Positions 1 through 7,626 of a DNA stretch of 10,296 nucleotides are shown piece by piece. Position 1 is the first letter of the stretch; each line of letters begins with the position of its first letter. Origin of the DNA: Bacteroidales bacterium UBA5219 (GTDB taxonomy: Bacteria; Bacteroidota; Bacteroidia; Bacteroidales; ML635J-15); contig DHVB01000025.1 in the NCBI GenBank assembly GCA_002412425.1, forward strand, positions 1 through 10,296. Reading direction: 5' to 3'. The translations under genes and the position numbers were made by a program. Under the pieces are notes generated by a model, which worked only from the letters and a program-made list of their open reading frames with translations, did no database searches and was not told the DNA's origin.

Positions 1-117
1 ATTTTTAGTTGCGGATTTAAGGAAATATATAATTTTATATTTAGGACTTGTTTCTTTTGTGATAGAAGCAAATATTGCAATTTTTTGTTTTTTTATATTT
101 ATAATTTTTTTTGTCAT
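1..117 (-). CDS. possible N-terminal fragment of a leftward gene, cut by the window edge
   Basis: Reading leftward from an ATG at 117, the frame stays open for 39 codons to the window edge. The peptide begins MTKKIINIKKQKIAIFASIT, a lysine-rich start followed by a short hydrophobic stretch. In sequence this AT-rich, 39 codons without a stop is uncommon but not impossible by chance. I do not recognise a family, and I see no exact TAnnTTTG promoter element upstream on this strand. If real, the gene is transcribed away from parE. It could equally be a chance open frame. Confidence 0.3.
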   Translation of the reverse strand, partial: MTKKIINIKKQKIAIFASITKETSPKYKIIYFLKSATKN

Positions 118-176
118 TTTTATACTATGACAATTTAAAAATATTATTACAAATTGAGGTTTATTTAATGTTTTTG

Positions 177-204
177 TCTATTTAAAGAGCCTCTTTTAAA
201 TAGA
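177..204. repeat. 10-bp inverted repeat (hairpin) in the AT-rich spacer
   Basis: TCTATTTAAA at 177-186 is the exact reverse complement of TTTAAATAGA at 195-204, separated by the 8-base loop GAGCCTCT. The stem is almost all A and T, and no T-run follows on either strand, so it is a poor intrinsic terminator. It could be a protein-binding dyad or chance. Confidence 0.4.
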
Positions 205-603
205 AGGTGCAAAAATATAAAAATATTTAATAATACAAGCATTTTATTACCATTTTGTTTATTAAAGAAATTATTTATCAACAGGTTGTTTATAATTAGA
301 TTTAGTTTATGAAGTTATTAGTGCTGTTTGTATAAAATTGCCGTGTGTGTTATTTCTTAAATTTTATATATAAATAAACTGTAAGTGGTTTATTTAAATA
401 AGGTTATAAGGGTAAAAATTTAAACCTTTGATTTATTGTAAAATCTTTAAGTTAAATGCTTTTATATTTTTTATAGTATTGTTCTATAGAAAAATGTTAA
501 TAAAACTAAAATGTAATTTGGTGTTTCAAGTATTTGTAATGTGTAAAATAAATAATAAATCTTTTTTATCAACTTTAAAATGTTAATATTTTAATTTGCA
601 AAA

Positions 604-636
604 TTTGAAAAAATAAATATATTAAAGCTATTTTTG
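604..636 (+). promoter_or_regulatory. putative primary-sigma promoter of parE-parC-aroK
   Basis: TTTG at 604-607 and TATTTTTG at 629-636 match the Bacteroidota -33 (TTTG) and -7 (TAnnTTTG) elements, with a 21-base spacer. Transcription would start near 640-644, leaving a leader of about 20 bases. That leader carries AAGGA at 649-653, seven bases before the parE ATG, which is an unusually good Shine-Dalgarno match for this phylum. The TSS is inferred, and AT-rich DNA produces such matches by chance fairly often. Confidence 0.5.
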
Positions 637-660
637 TGCACTTATGGAAAGGACTGTTAA

Positions 661-2484
661 ATGGTAGCGAATTATTCAGAAGATAGTATCAAAACTTTAG
701 ATTGGGAAGAACATATCCGAAAACGCCCAGGAATGTATATAGGCAAATTAGGAGATGGGAAGTCCAAAGATGATGGAATTTATATTTTGCTTAAAGAAGT
801 TATAGACAACTCTATTGACGAGTATGCTATGGGCTTTGGGAAAAATATAGATATTAAGCTAGAAGATCACACTCTTTCTGTGAGAGACTATGGACGTGGT
901 ATTCCGCAAGGAAAATTAGTAGATGTGGTTTCTAAAATGAACACAGGAGCAAAATACGATTCTAGCGTTTTTCAAAAATCTGTTGGACTGAATGGAGTAG
1001 GAGTTAAAGCTGTAAATGCTCTGTCTTCTTCTTTTAAAGTTACTTCATACCGCGAAGGAAAAAAGAAATCTGCTGAATTTTCTAGAGGAATAAAAATTTC
1101 TGAAACAGAACTAATTGATACAAATGAGCCAAATGGTACTTTAGTCGTTTTTACACCTGATGCAGAGATTTTTGAGAAATATAATTTCATTCAAGAATTT
1201 ATAGAAACTATGTTGAGAAATTATACTTATCTTAACACAGGTTTAACTATAAACTTTAATGGTAAACGTTTCTATTCAAAAAATGGCTTACTAGATTTGC
1301 TAAACGAAAATCTTAATCAAGAACCTCTGTATCCTATCGTGCATTTAAAAAATGGCGATATAGAAATAGCTTTTACTCACGGCACACAATATAGCGAAGA
1401 GTATTATTCTTTTGTAAATGGACAAAATACAACTCAAGGTGGTACTCACTTGGCTGCTTTTAGAGAAGCTTTTGTGAAAACTATTCGCGACTTTTATAAA
1501 AAAGATTTTGATGCTAATGATATTAGACAAAGTATAGTAGCTGCAATAAGTATAAGAGTTATAGAACCTATTTTTGAGTCACAAACAAAAACAAAATTAG
1601 GCTCAAAAGATATGGGTCCCGAAGGTCCTACTGTGAGAAATTATATTTTTGACTTTATGAAAAAAGTTGATGACTTTCTTCATAAAAACCTTGATATTGC
1701 TGAAGAAATTCAAAAGAAAATTCTTGCTTCGGAAAAAGATAGAAAAGCAATTGCAGGAGTTCAAAAATTAGCTAGAGAAAGAGCGAAAAAAGTAAGTCTT
1801 CATAATAAAAAACTAAGAGATTGTAGAATTCATTACAATTCAGACGATGAAAGACGTTACGAAACAACAATTTTCTTAACCGAGGGCGATTCTGCAAGCG
1901 GTTCTATTACAAAGTCAAGAGATGTAAATACTCAAGCTGTTTTTAGTTTGAGAGGAAAACCTAAGAATTCTTATGGAGAAACTAAAAAACTAGTTTACCA
2001 AAACGAAGAATTTAATCTTTTGCAAGCTGCTTTGAATATAGAAGAAGGAATTGAAAACATAAGATATAGAAATGTAGTGATAGCAACCGATGCCGATGTT
2101 GACGGTTTGCATATTCGTCTTTTGCTAATTACTTTTTTCTTGCAAATTTTTCCAGATTTATTAAAACACGGACATTTGTTTATTTTGCAAACACCGCTTT
2201 TTAGAGTTAGGAATAAACAAGAAACAATTTATTGCTATGACGAAAAAGAAAAAAACGAAGCTATTCAAAAACTTAAAAATCCTGAAATAACTCGTTTTAA
2301 AGGGCTAGGTGAAATTTCACCTGACGAATTTAAAAATTTTATAGGTAAAGACATTAGACTTGAGCCAGTAACTTTGTCGAAAGCCGACCAAATTCAGCCT
2401 TTACTTGAGTTTTATATGGGGAAAAACACCCCTGAACGTCAGGAATTTATTATTAACAATCTAAGAGTTGAAGAAGATATATAA
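661..2484 (+). CDS. parE: DNA topoisomerase IV subunit B (ATPase subunit)
   Basis: This is the ATP-binding and TOPRIM subunit of type IIA topoisomerase; with ParC it decatenates and relaxes DNA in the cytoplasm. Visible in the 607 residues are the GHKL ATPase with EVIDNSIDE (E46, N50), DYGRGIP (76-82) and GLNGVGVKA (109-117). The transducer follows with QTKTKLGS (308-315), including the ATP-contacting QTK loop. The TOPRIM domain has EGDSASGS (408-415) with metal-ligand E408, then DADVDG (477-482), and KGLGE (547-551) follows near the end. The length of about 600 and the absence of the large TOPRIM insertion of proteobacterial GyrB fit the Bacteroidota ParE-type protein. The ATG at 661 is supported by AAGGA upstream and by the normal family N terminus. 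It is the first gene of a probable operon, 21 bases ahead of parC. A GyrB name is possible, but the direct pairing with a ParC-like subunit favours ParE. Confidence 0.95.
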   Translation: MVANYSEDSIKTLDWEEHIRKRPGMYIGKLGDGKSKDDGIYILLKEVIDNSIDEYAMGFGKNIDIKLEDHTLSVRDYGRGIPQGKLVDVVSKMNTGAKYDSSVFQKSVGLNGVGVKAVNALSSSFKVTSYREGKKKSAEFSRGIKISETELIDTNEPNGTLVVFTPDAEIFEKYNFIQEFIETMLRNYTYLNTGLTINFNGKRFYSKNGLLDLLNENLNQEPLYPIVHLKNGDIEIAFTHGTQYSEEYYSFVNGQNTTQGGTHLAAFREAFVKTIRDFYKKDFDANDIRQSIVAAISIRVIEPIFESQTKTKLGSKDMGPEGPTVRNYIFDFMKKVDDFLHKNLDIAEEIQKKILASEKDRKAIAGVQKLARERAKKVSLHNKKLRDCRIHYNSDDERRYETTIFLTEGDSASGSITKSRDVNTQAVFSLRGKPKNSYGETKKLVYQNEEFNLLQAALNIEEGIENIRYRNVVIATDADVDGLHIRLLLITFFLQIFPDLLKHGHLFILQTPLFRVRNKQETIYCYDEKEKNEAIQKLKNPEITRFKGLGEISPDEFKNFIGKDIRLEPVTLSKADQIQPLLEFYMGKNTPERQEFIINNLRVEEDI

Positions 2485-2505
2485 AAAGGAAGATTTTTAA
2501 AAAAC

Positions 2506-5244
2506 ATGAGTGAAGAAAATAACAATATATCTAACAATAGTTCAGAAAATAACGAAGATTTTGTTCCAATTGAAGTTGTAGAGCAAGAAGACCAAAAAGT
2601 TACTCGTCTGCAAAAGATGTTTAAAGATAACTATTTGGATTATGCTTCTTACGTAATTTTGGAGCGTGCAGTACCTCATATAAATGACGGTTTTAAGCCA
2701 GTTCAAAGGCGTTTGATGCATGCCATGAAACAACTCGATGATGGACGATATAATAAAGTTGCAAATATTGTAGGTCATACAATGCAATATCACCCACATG
2801 GAGACGCTTCTATAGGCGATGCTCTTGTGCAACTTGGACAAAAAGAACTTTTAATTGATTGTCAAGGAAACTGGGGGAATATTTTAACCGGCGACTCAGC
2901 TGCAGCACCACGATATATAGAAGCTAGATTAACAAAATTTGCTCTTGAAGTTGTTTTTAATCCTAAAACTACAGTTTGGAAATCATCATACGATGGAAGA
3001 AATAAAGAACCCATAACTTTACCAGTAAAATTCCCTTTGCTTTTAGCTCAAGGAGTAGAAGGTATAGCTGTGGGCTTAGTTTCAAAAATTTTACCACATA
3101 ACTTTGTAGAACTTATTGATGCTAGCATTGCACATTTAGAAAATAAGGATTTTGAATTATATCCCGATTTCCCAACAGGTGGATATGGAGATTTTAGCAA
3201 ATATAATGATGGATTAAGAGGCGGACGTGCTAGAGTGCGTGCGACAATCGAAAAAATAGATAGACGTACATTAGTTATTCGCGAAATTCCGTTTGGGACA
3301 ACAACAGGTTCGTTAATTGACTCTATTATTGCTGCCAACGACAGTAAGAAAATTCAAATTAGGAAAATTGAAGATAATACAGCAGAATTTGTTGAAATTT
3401 TAATTCACTTGCCATCAGGAGTTTCTAGCGATAAAACTATTGATGCTTTATATGCATTTACACAGTGCGAAATGTCGCTACCCACATATGCCTGTGTTAT
3501 AAAAGATGATGCACCGCAATTTATAGGTGTTTCCGAAATTTTAAAGCATTCAGTTGAAGATACAAGAAATCTTCTTCAGCAGGAATTATTAATTCATAAA
3601 GCTGAACTAGAGGAAGAATGGCACTCGCTTTCTTTGGAAAAATGGTTTATCGAAAAACGTATTTATAAAGAAAAAGAATACGAAAATGCAAAGTCAACAG
3701 ATCAAGCAATTGATTTTATTCATTCAAAAGCAATAGAACATAAATTAAACTTAATACGCGAAATTACGCGAGACGATTTATTACAGTTGCTAGAAATAAA
3801 AATGAAGAGAATTTTGCGTTTTAATAGCGACAAAGCCGAAGAAGATTTGTTGAATATTTTGGAAGAAATTAAAAAAATCCAATATAATCTTGAGCATCTT
3901 ACTCAATACACCATTGATTATTATAAACGTATTAAAGAAAAATACGGTAAGGGTCGCGAACGCAAAACTGAAATGCGAAATTTCGATACTATAGATACTG
4001 CACAGGTTGCAATATCTAATGAAAAGCTTTACGTGAACTATAAAGAAGGCTTTGTAGGTTATGGTTTGAAAAAAGATGAATATGTTTGCGATTGTTCTGA
4101 TATTGATGACATTATAGTTGTTAGAAGAGACGGAAAGTATATAATCTCAAAAGTTTCTGAAAAAGCATATTTTGGGAAAGATATTTTGTATGTAAATGTT
4201 TTTGTTAGAAACGATAAGCGAACAATTTATAATGTAGCTTATAGAGATGGTAAAACTTCCACTTCTTATATAAAACGTTTTGCTGTAACAGGAGTTACTC
4301 GCGATAGAGAGTATGATTTAACAAAGGGAGCCGAAGGTTCGAGAATTCTTTATTTTTCTGCAAATCCAAATGGAGAAGCCGAAGTGGTAAAAGTATTTTT
4401 AAAGCCGAAACCAAAAATTAGAAAGCTTTCCTTTGAAGTTGATTTTAAAGATATTGCAATAAAAGGACGTACTGCACAAGGAAATATACTTTCTAAACAT
4501 GATATTCATAAAATTACTTTGAAAGAAGAAGGTGTTTCTACACTTGGTGGCAGGAAAATTTGGTTTGATGAAGAAATTTTTAGACTTAATGATAGCGAGC
4601 GAGGGTTGTATTTAGGTGAGTTTGAGGGCGAAGACCAAATTATTGTCTTTACAAAATCTGGAAAATGTAGATTAACAAATTTTGATTTATCTAATCATTA
4701 CGAAGAAAATATTTTAAAAATTGCAAAATACGATCCAGACATAGTTTATACTGCTATTCATTACGATTCTGAACAGAATTTCTTCTATCTAAAACGTTTC
4801 CAAGTTCAAGAAGATTTACGTGATCAATTGATAATTTCGGAAACTGAAGGTTCTTATCTTGTTGCTCTTTCTTATGATGAATTTCCATTGGTAAAAATAG
4901 TTTTTGCGGGTAAGCACGAATCACGTGAACCAGAACTTATTGATGCTGAAGAATTTATTGCTGTTAAAGGAATTGGTGCTAGAGGAAAGCGATTAACAAC
5001 TTTTGAAACTTCTGAAATTATTTTCGACCAGCCTTTGGAAAAAGAAAAGCCTGAAGATGAAGATGAAGAAGAAAATTTTGAAGATGATGAAGGCGAATTT
5101 GTACAAGGCGAAGAAATTGAACTTGAAATAATTGACACTAGAGATAAAGACGAAGATGCCGTTGAAGAAAAACCAAAGAAAAAAGAAGATAAAGATAAAA
5201 AAGACCCACCAGAAGGCGGTGTGCAAATGACTTTGGATTTTTAA
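2506..5244 (+). CDS. parC: DNA topoisomerase IV subunit A (DNA cleavage subunit)
   Basis: This subunit cleaves and rejoins DNA in topoisomerase IV. The breakage-reunion core spans roughly residues 35-460. It includes FKPVQRRLMHAM (63-74), YHPHGD (95-100), the catalytic tyrosine Y137 in AAPRYIEARL, and I187 in GIAVG, the position of the DNA-bending isoleucine in GyrA. A helical region follows, then a beta-pinwheel-like C-terminal domain (about 500-840) without a clear GyrA box, which favours ParC over GyrA. Residues 845-912 form a disordered-looking tail: very acidic to about 877, then lysine-rich (889-899), ending in QMTLDF. A GGAAGA stretch lies about 11 bases before the ATG, too far to be a typical ribosome-binding site. 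The residue equivalent to E. coli GyrA S83 is A101, while the GyrA D87 equivalent (D105) is kept. It sits between parE and aroK, with only 10 bases before the latter. Confidence 0.95.
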   Translation: MSEENNNISNNSSENNEDFVPIEVVEQEDQKVTRLQKMFKDNYLDYASYVILERAVPHINDGFKPVQRRLMHAMKQLDDGRYNKVANIVGHTMQYHPHGDASIGDALVQLGQKELLIDCQGNWGNILTGDSAAAPRYIEARLTKFALEVVFNPKTTVWKSSYDGRNKEPITLPVKFPLLLAQGVEGIAVGLVSKILPHNFVELIDASIAHLENKDFELYPDFPTGGYGDFSKYNDGLRGGRARVRATIEKIDRRTLVIREIPFGTTTGSLIDSIIAANDSKKIQIRKIEDNTAEFVEILIHLPSGVSSDKTIDALYAFTQCEMSLPTYACVIKDDAPQFIGVSEILKHSVEDTRNLLQQELLIHKAELEEEWHSLSLEKWFIEKRIYKEKEYENAKSTDQAIDFIHSKAIEHKLNLIREITRDDLLQLLEIKMKRILRFNSDKAEEDLLNILEEIKKIQYNLEHLTQYTIDYYKRIKEKYGKGRERKTEMRNFDTIDTAQVAISNEKLYVNYKEGFVGYGLKKDEYVCDCSDIDDIIVVRRDGKYIISKVSEKAYFGKDILYVNVFVRNDKRTIYNVAYRDGKTSTSYIKRFAVTGVTRDREYDLTKGAEGSRILYFSANPNGEAEVVKVFLKPKPKIRKLSFEVDFKDIAIKGRTAQGNILSKHDIHKITLKEEGVSTLGGRKIWFDEEIFRLNDSERGLYLGEFEGEDQIIVFTKSGKCRLTNFDLSNHYEENILKIAKYDPDIVYTAIHYDSEQNFFYLKRFQVQEDLRDQLIISETEGSYLVALSYDEFPLVKIVFAGKHESREPELIDAEEFIAVKGIGARGKRLTTFETSEIIFDQPLEKEKPEDEDEEENFEDDEGEFVQGEEIELEIIDTRDKDEDAVEEKPKKKEDKDKKDPPEGGVQMTLDF

Positions 5245-5254
5245 AATCTAAATT

Positions 5255-5761
5255 ATGAAAATTTTCTTAATGGGTTTTATGGGTGCAGGCAAAACAGTTT
5301 TTGGGAAAAAGCTTGCCCATGCTTTAAATCTCGAGTTTTATGATTTAGACAGACTTATTGAGCAAAAATATAAAATAAGTATTCCAAGTATTTTTTCAAA
5401 ATTTGATGAGGGAGTTTTTAGAAAATTAGAGACAGAAACTTTAAAAGAATTTGAAAATAAAGAAAGTTTCGTCTTAGCACTTGGCGGTGGTACACCATGT
5501 TTTAATAATAATTTAGAAATAATAAAAAAACTTGGCACTAGCATTTATTTAAAATTAGATGCAAAATCTTTAACAAATCGCTTAGTAAATTCAAAAACCA
5601 AAAGACCATTAATAAAAAATCTAAATCAGGAAGAACTTTTGCAAAAAGTTGAAAGCATGCTCAGCGAAAGAGAAAAATATTATTTGCAGGCTGATGTTGT
5701 TGTGAATGGATTAAATCTTAAGGTTGAGGAAATAATTAATGAATTAAGAATTGAGAATTAA
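5255..5761 (+). CDS. aroK: shikimate kinase
   Basis: The product phosphorylates shikimate to shikimate 3-phosphate with ATP, the fifth step of chorismate synthesis, in the cytoplasm. The 168 residues match the usual family length. They show the Walker A loop GFMGAGKT (7-14), DLD (30-32), R56 in GVFRKLE for shikimate binding, GGGTP (77-81), the lid arginine in KRPLI (R117) and R139 in SEREKYY. It begins 10 bases after parC with no visible Shine-Dalgarno, so it is probably the last gene of that transcript; a functional link to topoisomerase IV is not expected. The end is odd: the final eight residues (INELRIEN) are encoded by a 22-base unit duplicated in tandem, and the stop codon lies in the second copy. 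The true ancestral C terminus may have been slightly different, but all catalytic residues are present. Confidence 0.93.
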   Translation: MKIFLMGFMGAGKTVFGKKLAHALNLEFYDLDRLIEQKYKISIPSIFSKFDEGVFRKLETETLKEFENKESFVLALGGGTPCFNNNLEIIKKLGTSIYLKLDAKSLTNRLVNSKTKRPLIKNLNQEELLQKVESMLSEREKYYLQADVVVNGLNLKVEEIINELRIEN

Positions 5762-5777
5762 TGAATTAAGAATTGAG
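5734..5777 (+). repeat. perfect 22-bp tandem duplication across the aroK stop codon
   Basis: Positions 5734-5755 and 5756-5777 are identical over 22 bases; each copy starts AATTAATGAATT and ends AAGAATTGAG. The first copy encodes the AroK C terminus, and the second supplies the stop codon (5759-5761) and runs into the spacer. Because 22 is not a multiple of three, the two copies are read in different frames. The unit is itself built from GAATTAA/GAATTGA-like words. Confidence 0.9.
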
Positions 5778-5783
5778 TTAAAA

Positions 5784-5810
5784 GTTTATAAAGTTAGTAA
5801 AGTTTTTAAA
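5784..5810 (+). repeat. three tandem 9-bp units GTTnnTAAA
   Basis: The units are GTTTATAAA (5784-5792), GTTAGTAAA (5793-5801) and GTTTTTAAA (5802-5810), head to tail without gaps and immediately preceded by GTTAAAA (5777-5783). A single unit of the same type, GTTCATAAA, occurs at 8687-8695 after rsgA. Together with the heptamers downstream they form one intergenic element between the convergent aroK and radical SAM genes. Confidence 0.8.
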
Positions 5811-5831
5811 GAAAGCCAATCCCGCAAGCCC

Positions 5832-5880
5832 CTTTCAACTTTCAACTTTCGGCTTTCAACTTTCAACTTTTAACTTTTAA
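5832..5880 (-). repeat. array of seven 7-bp units (CTTTCAA type) overlapping the radical SAM gene stop
   Basis: Seven heptamers run in perfect register: CTTTCAA twice, CTTTCGG, CTTTCAA twice, CTTTTAA twice. Read on the minus strand they are GTTAAAA- and AAAGTTG-type units, and the first of them provides the TAA stop of the leftward gene (5877-5879). GGCTTTC (5851-5857) can pair with GAAAGCC (5811-5817), and CTTTTAAC (5874-5881) with GTTAAAAG (5777-5784). The whole spacer could therefore fold into a long imperfect hairpin. A role as terminator between convergent genes is inference. Confidence 0.85.
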
Positions 5881-7541
5881 CTGCCTTGCCATATTACTTG
5901 TCTAATTTTTTTATTTTCAAAAATGCTTAGCAGATATTTGTTGTTTTCTAAGGGATAGACTGCGGTTTTGTTTTCTAAAATTTGTTTTGAAAGTTTATTT
6001 TTTTCTAAGAAATTGGCATCTAAAGAAATTGTATTTAAAACTTTTTTCTTTTCTTTTTTATCCATAATTTCACACCAAAATCCTGAAGGACGAGCAGAAA
6101 AATTTGAGTAGTAATCGTCTCGTAATGTGGGTTTTGCATCAATGCTTTTTGTCTCTAAAAAAGAATTGAGGAAATTAAACAAATCTTCGAGTTGATAAGC
6201 AAAATGTGGCAAATTATTTTTATTATAAAATTCAGCAATTTCGTCGAAAAGTTCAAAATATCTATTTTTATATTCTTGACTTATTAGTCTTTGCATAGTG
6301 TTTGGAAATCTGCCACTATTCCAAAATTTTTCTAAAGCATGTTCAGCATCATGGATTCTTTCAAGCTCAGCTTTTGAAATAAATTTATTGCTAATTATTT
6401 GATAAGGTGGATTTTCATCATATACATAATCAAATTTGGGTGCATTATTTCTTAAAGCAGTTCCACGCAACATTTTTAAAAATCCAAGCTGTACTTCTTT
6501 TGCACCTAACTCAAAGACTTCGTTAAAAGATTTTACAAAAAGTTCGAAAGTTTCGTATGGCAAGCCAACAATCAAATCTAAATGTAAGTCAATTTTTCCG
6601 CCTTTAATTAAATTTTTGCAGTTTTTTGCAAGTAGTTGAAAATCTTGTTTGCGTTTAATTTCAATATTTGTAGGTTCGTGTGTGGATTGAATACCAATTT
6701 CAAATCTAAAATATTTCTCGGGAGTACTTTCGTTTAAAAATTTTATTATTTCATCGTTTAATAAATCGGCATAAATTTCAAATTGAAAACTTAAATTTGG
6801 TCTATAATTCTGCAAAAGTAAATCGAAAACAAAATTTGTGTGTTTTACATTCAAATTAAAAGTACGGTCTAAAAATTTTACTTGTTTAGCCTCACTTTTT
6901 ATAATGTATTTTAAGTTTTCAGAAATATATGTTTGTGGGAAATATCTAATACCAGTTTCCAAAGACGACAAACAATATTGGCAGTGATAAGGACAGCCTC
7001 GCGAAGTTTCAAAATAAACTATACGATTTTTTACATCTTTTTTGTCTATCTCCAATTGATAGGGCGAAGGATATTTTATAAGCTCGTCAATATTTGCTTT
7101 AGCAATTGTTTTACTAATTTTTTGTTTTGAAGAAACTGATGGGATTTCTGCCGTTTTATTATTTTGGAGAGAATCAAGCAATTCGCCTAAGACAAACTCG
7201 CCTTCGCCACTTACAACATAATCAATTTTCCAATTTTCAATAAAAAATTCGGGTTCGTAACTAACTTCGGGTCCGCCAAGTATTATAATTAAATTCGGAT
7301 TTTTATTTTTTAAAATTGAACACAAATCTTTACTTTGGTCAACATTCCAGATTGAAACGCTTATTCCAACAATATCGCAATTAGTTTCTATAACTTCGTT
7401 TGCAATGCTTTGAATATCTTCTTTTATTGAATGTTCTTTAAAAGAAATGTCAAATTTATCTTTATTTACAACATAAAGCCAGCGCAAAGCCAAAGATGTG
7501 TGGATATATTTTGCGTTTAATGTTATAAGTAAAGTTTTCAT
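5877..7541 (-). CDS. B12-binding-type radical SAM protein (DUF4080-like), substrate unknown
   Basis: The 554-residue protein has an N-terminal Rossmann-like cobalamin-binding-type domain (about 1-130). Its signs are the start KTLLITLNAKYIHTSLALRW, the ILGGPEVSYEP stretch (about 87-97) and SGEGE (111-115). No DxHxxG cobalamin-histidine motif is seen, so any B12 would bind base-off without a histidine ligand, or not at all. A radical SAM barrel follows with the [4Fe-4S] motif CPYHCQYC (C183, C187, C190). The region after about residue 400 resembles the DUF4080 extension found in this subfamily. Related proteins include methyltransferases and methylthiotransferases, but the actual reaction is unknown. 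It is cytoplasmic, with no signal peptide. It converges on aroK and diverges from rsgA, so it is a single-gene unit. Its stop codon lies in a 7-bp repeat array, giving a C terminus of QGS. Confidence 0.85.
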   Translation of the reverse strand: MKTLLITLNAKYIHTSLALRWLYVVNKDKFDISFKEHSIKEDIQSIANEVIETNCDIVGISVSIWNVDQSKDLCSILKNKNPNLIIILGGPEVSYEPEFFIENWKIDYVVSGEGEFVLGELLDSLQNNKTAEIPSVSSKQKISKTIAKANIDELIKYPSPYQLEIDKKDVKNRIVYFETSRGCPYHCQYCLSSLETGIRYFPQTYISENLKYIIKSEAKQVKFLDRTFNLNVKHTNFVFDLLLQNYRPNLSFQFEIYADLLNDEIIKFLNESTPEKYFRFEIGIQSTHEPTNIEIKRKQDFQLLAKNCKNLIKGGKIDLHLDLIVGLPYETFELFVKSFNEVFELGAKEVQLGFLKMLRGTALRNNAPKFDYVYDENPPYQIISNKFISKAELERIHDAEHALEKFWNSGRFPNTMQRLISQEYKNRYFELFDEIAEFYNKNNLPHFAYQLEDLFNFLNSFLETKSIDAKPTLRDDYYSNFSARPSGFWCEIMDKKEKKKVLNTISLDANFLEKNKLSKQILENKTAVYPLENNKYLLSIFENKKIRQVIWQGS

Positions 7542-7545
7542 TTTA

Positions 7546-7569
7546 CAAAGATATGCAAATTCAAATATA
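7546..7569 (-). promoter_or_regulatory. two candidate -7 elements for the leftward radical SAM gene
   Basis: On the minus strand, TATATTTG (7569-7562) and TATCTTTG (7553-7546) both fit TAnnTTTG. The first would leave a leader of roughly 15 bases. The second would place the start of transcription at or very near the ATG at 7541. Neither has a TTTG -33 element at the 18-base spacing seen for rsgA; a TTTTG lies 16 bases ahead of the second. Which one is used cannot be decided by reading. Confidence 0.4.
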
Positions 7570-7589
7570 CAAAATTCGTTACAACAATA

Positions 7590-7619
7590 TTTGCAATATT
7601 ATTTTTTTATATAAATTTG
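7590..7619 (+). promoter_or_regulatory. primary-sigma promoter of rsgA, abutting its start codon
   Basis: TTTG at 7590-7593 and TAAATTTG at 7612-7619 match the Bacteroidota -33/-7 elements with an 18-base spacer, the same spacing as at the lipoprotein gene. Transcription would begin about 4-8 bases downstream, at 7623-7627, practically on the ATG at 7627. The TTTG overlaps a small dyad, AATATT-TGC-AATATT (7586-7600), which could be an operator or chance. Confidence 0.6.
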
Positions 7620-7626
7620 CGTGCAT

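Larger units (their letters stand above)
118..660. other. AT-rich stretch without a credible gene, upstream of parE
   Basis: This stretch is strikingly poor in G and C: 19 of 120 bases in 361-480, counted by hand, against about a third in parE. Frames on the plus strand are short and lack a convincing start. The only structures seen are a hairpin at 177-204 and the parE promoter near the right end. No tRNA or recognised riboswitch was found. Confidence 0.6.

Noticed and set aside
275..283. DnaA-box-like TTATCAACA, with a second weaker one (TTATCAACT) at 566-574, suggesting a replication origin
   Set aside because: Both differ from TTATCCACA, there are only two, they are far apart, and no dnaA, dnaN or other origin-linked gene is nearby.
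494..586. 30-codon open frame on the plus strand in the AT-rich spacer
   Set aside because: It has no ribosome-binding site, no recognisable composition and chance-level length for this base composition.
644..667. Seven-codon upstream frame (MERTVKW) overlapping the parE start in another frame
   Set aside because: It lies too close to the inferred transcript start and overlaps the parE Shine-Dalgarno; chance is the simpler explanation.
4993..5226. Long open frames on the minus strand over the parC tail
   Set aside because: They mirror the GAA/GAT-rich acidic tail and give low-complexity Phe/Ser-rich peptides; parC is clearly the real gene.
5832..5880. CRISPR-like array
   Set aside because: The units are only 7 bases, contiguous and without spacers, and no cas gene is present; this is a simple tandem repeat.
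7621..7626. GTG at 7621 as the rsgA start
   Set aside because: It lies two bases after the -7 promoter element, upstream of the inferred transcript start, and MKRGQVIQ from 7627 is the more usual family N terminus.
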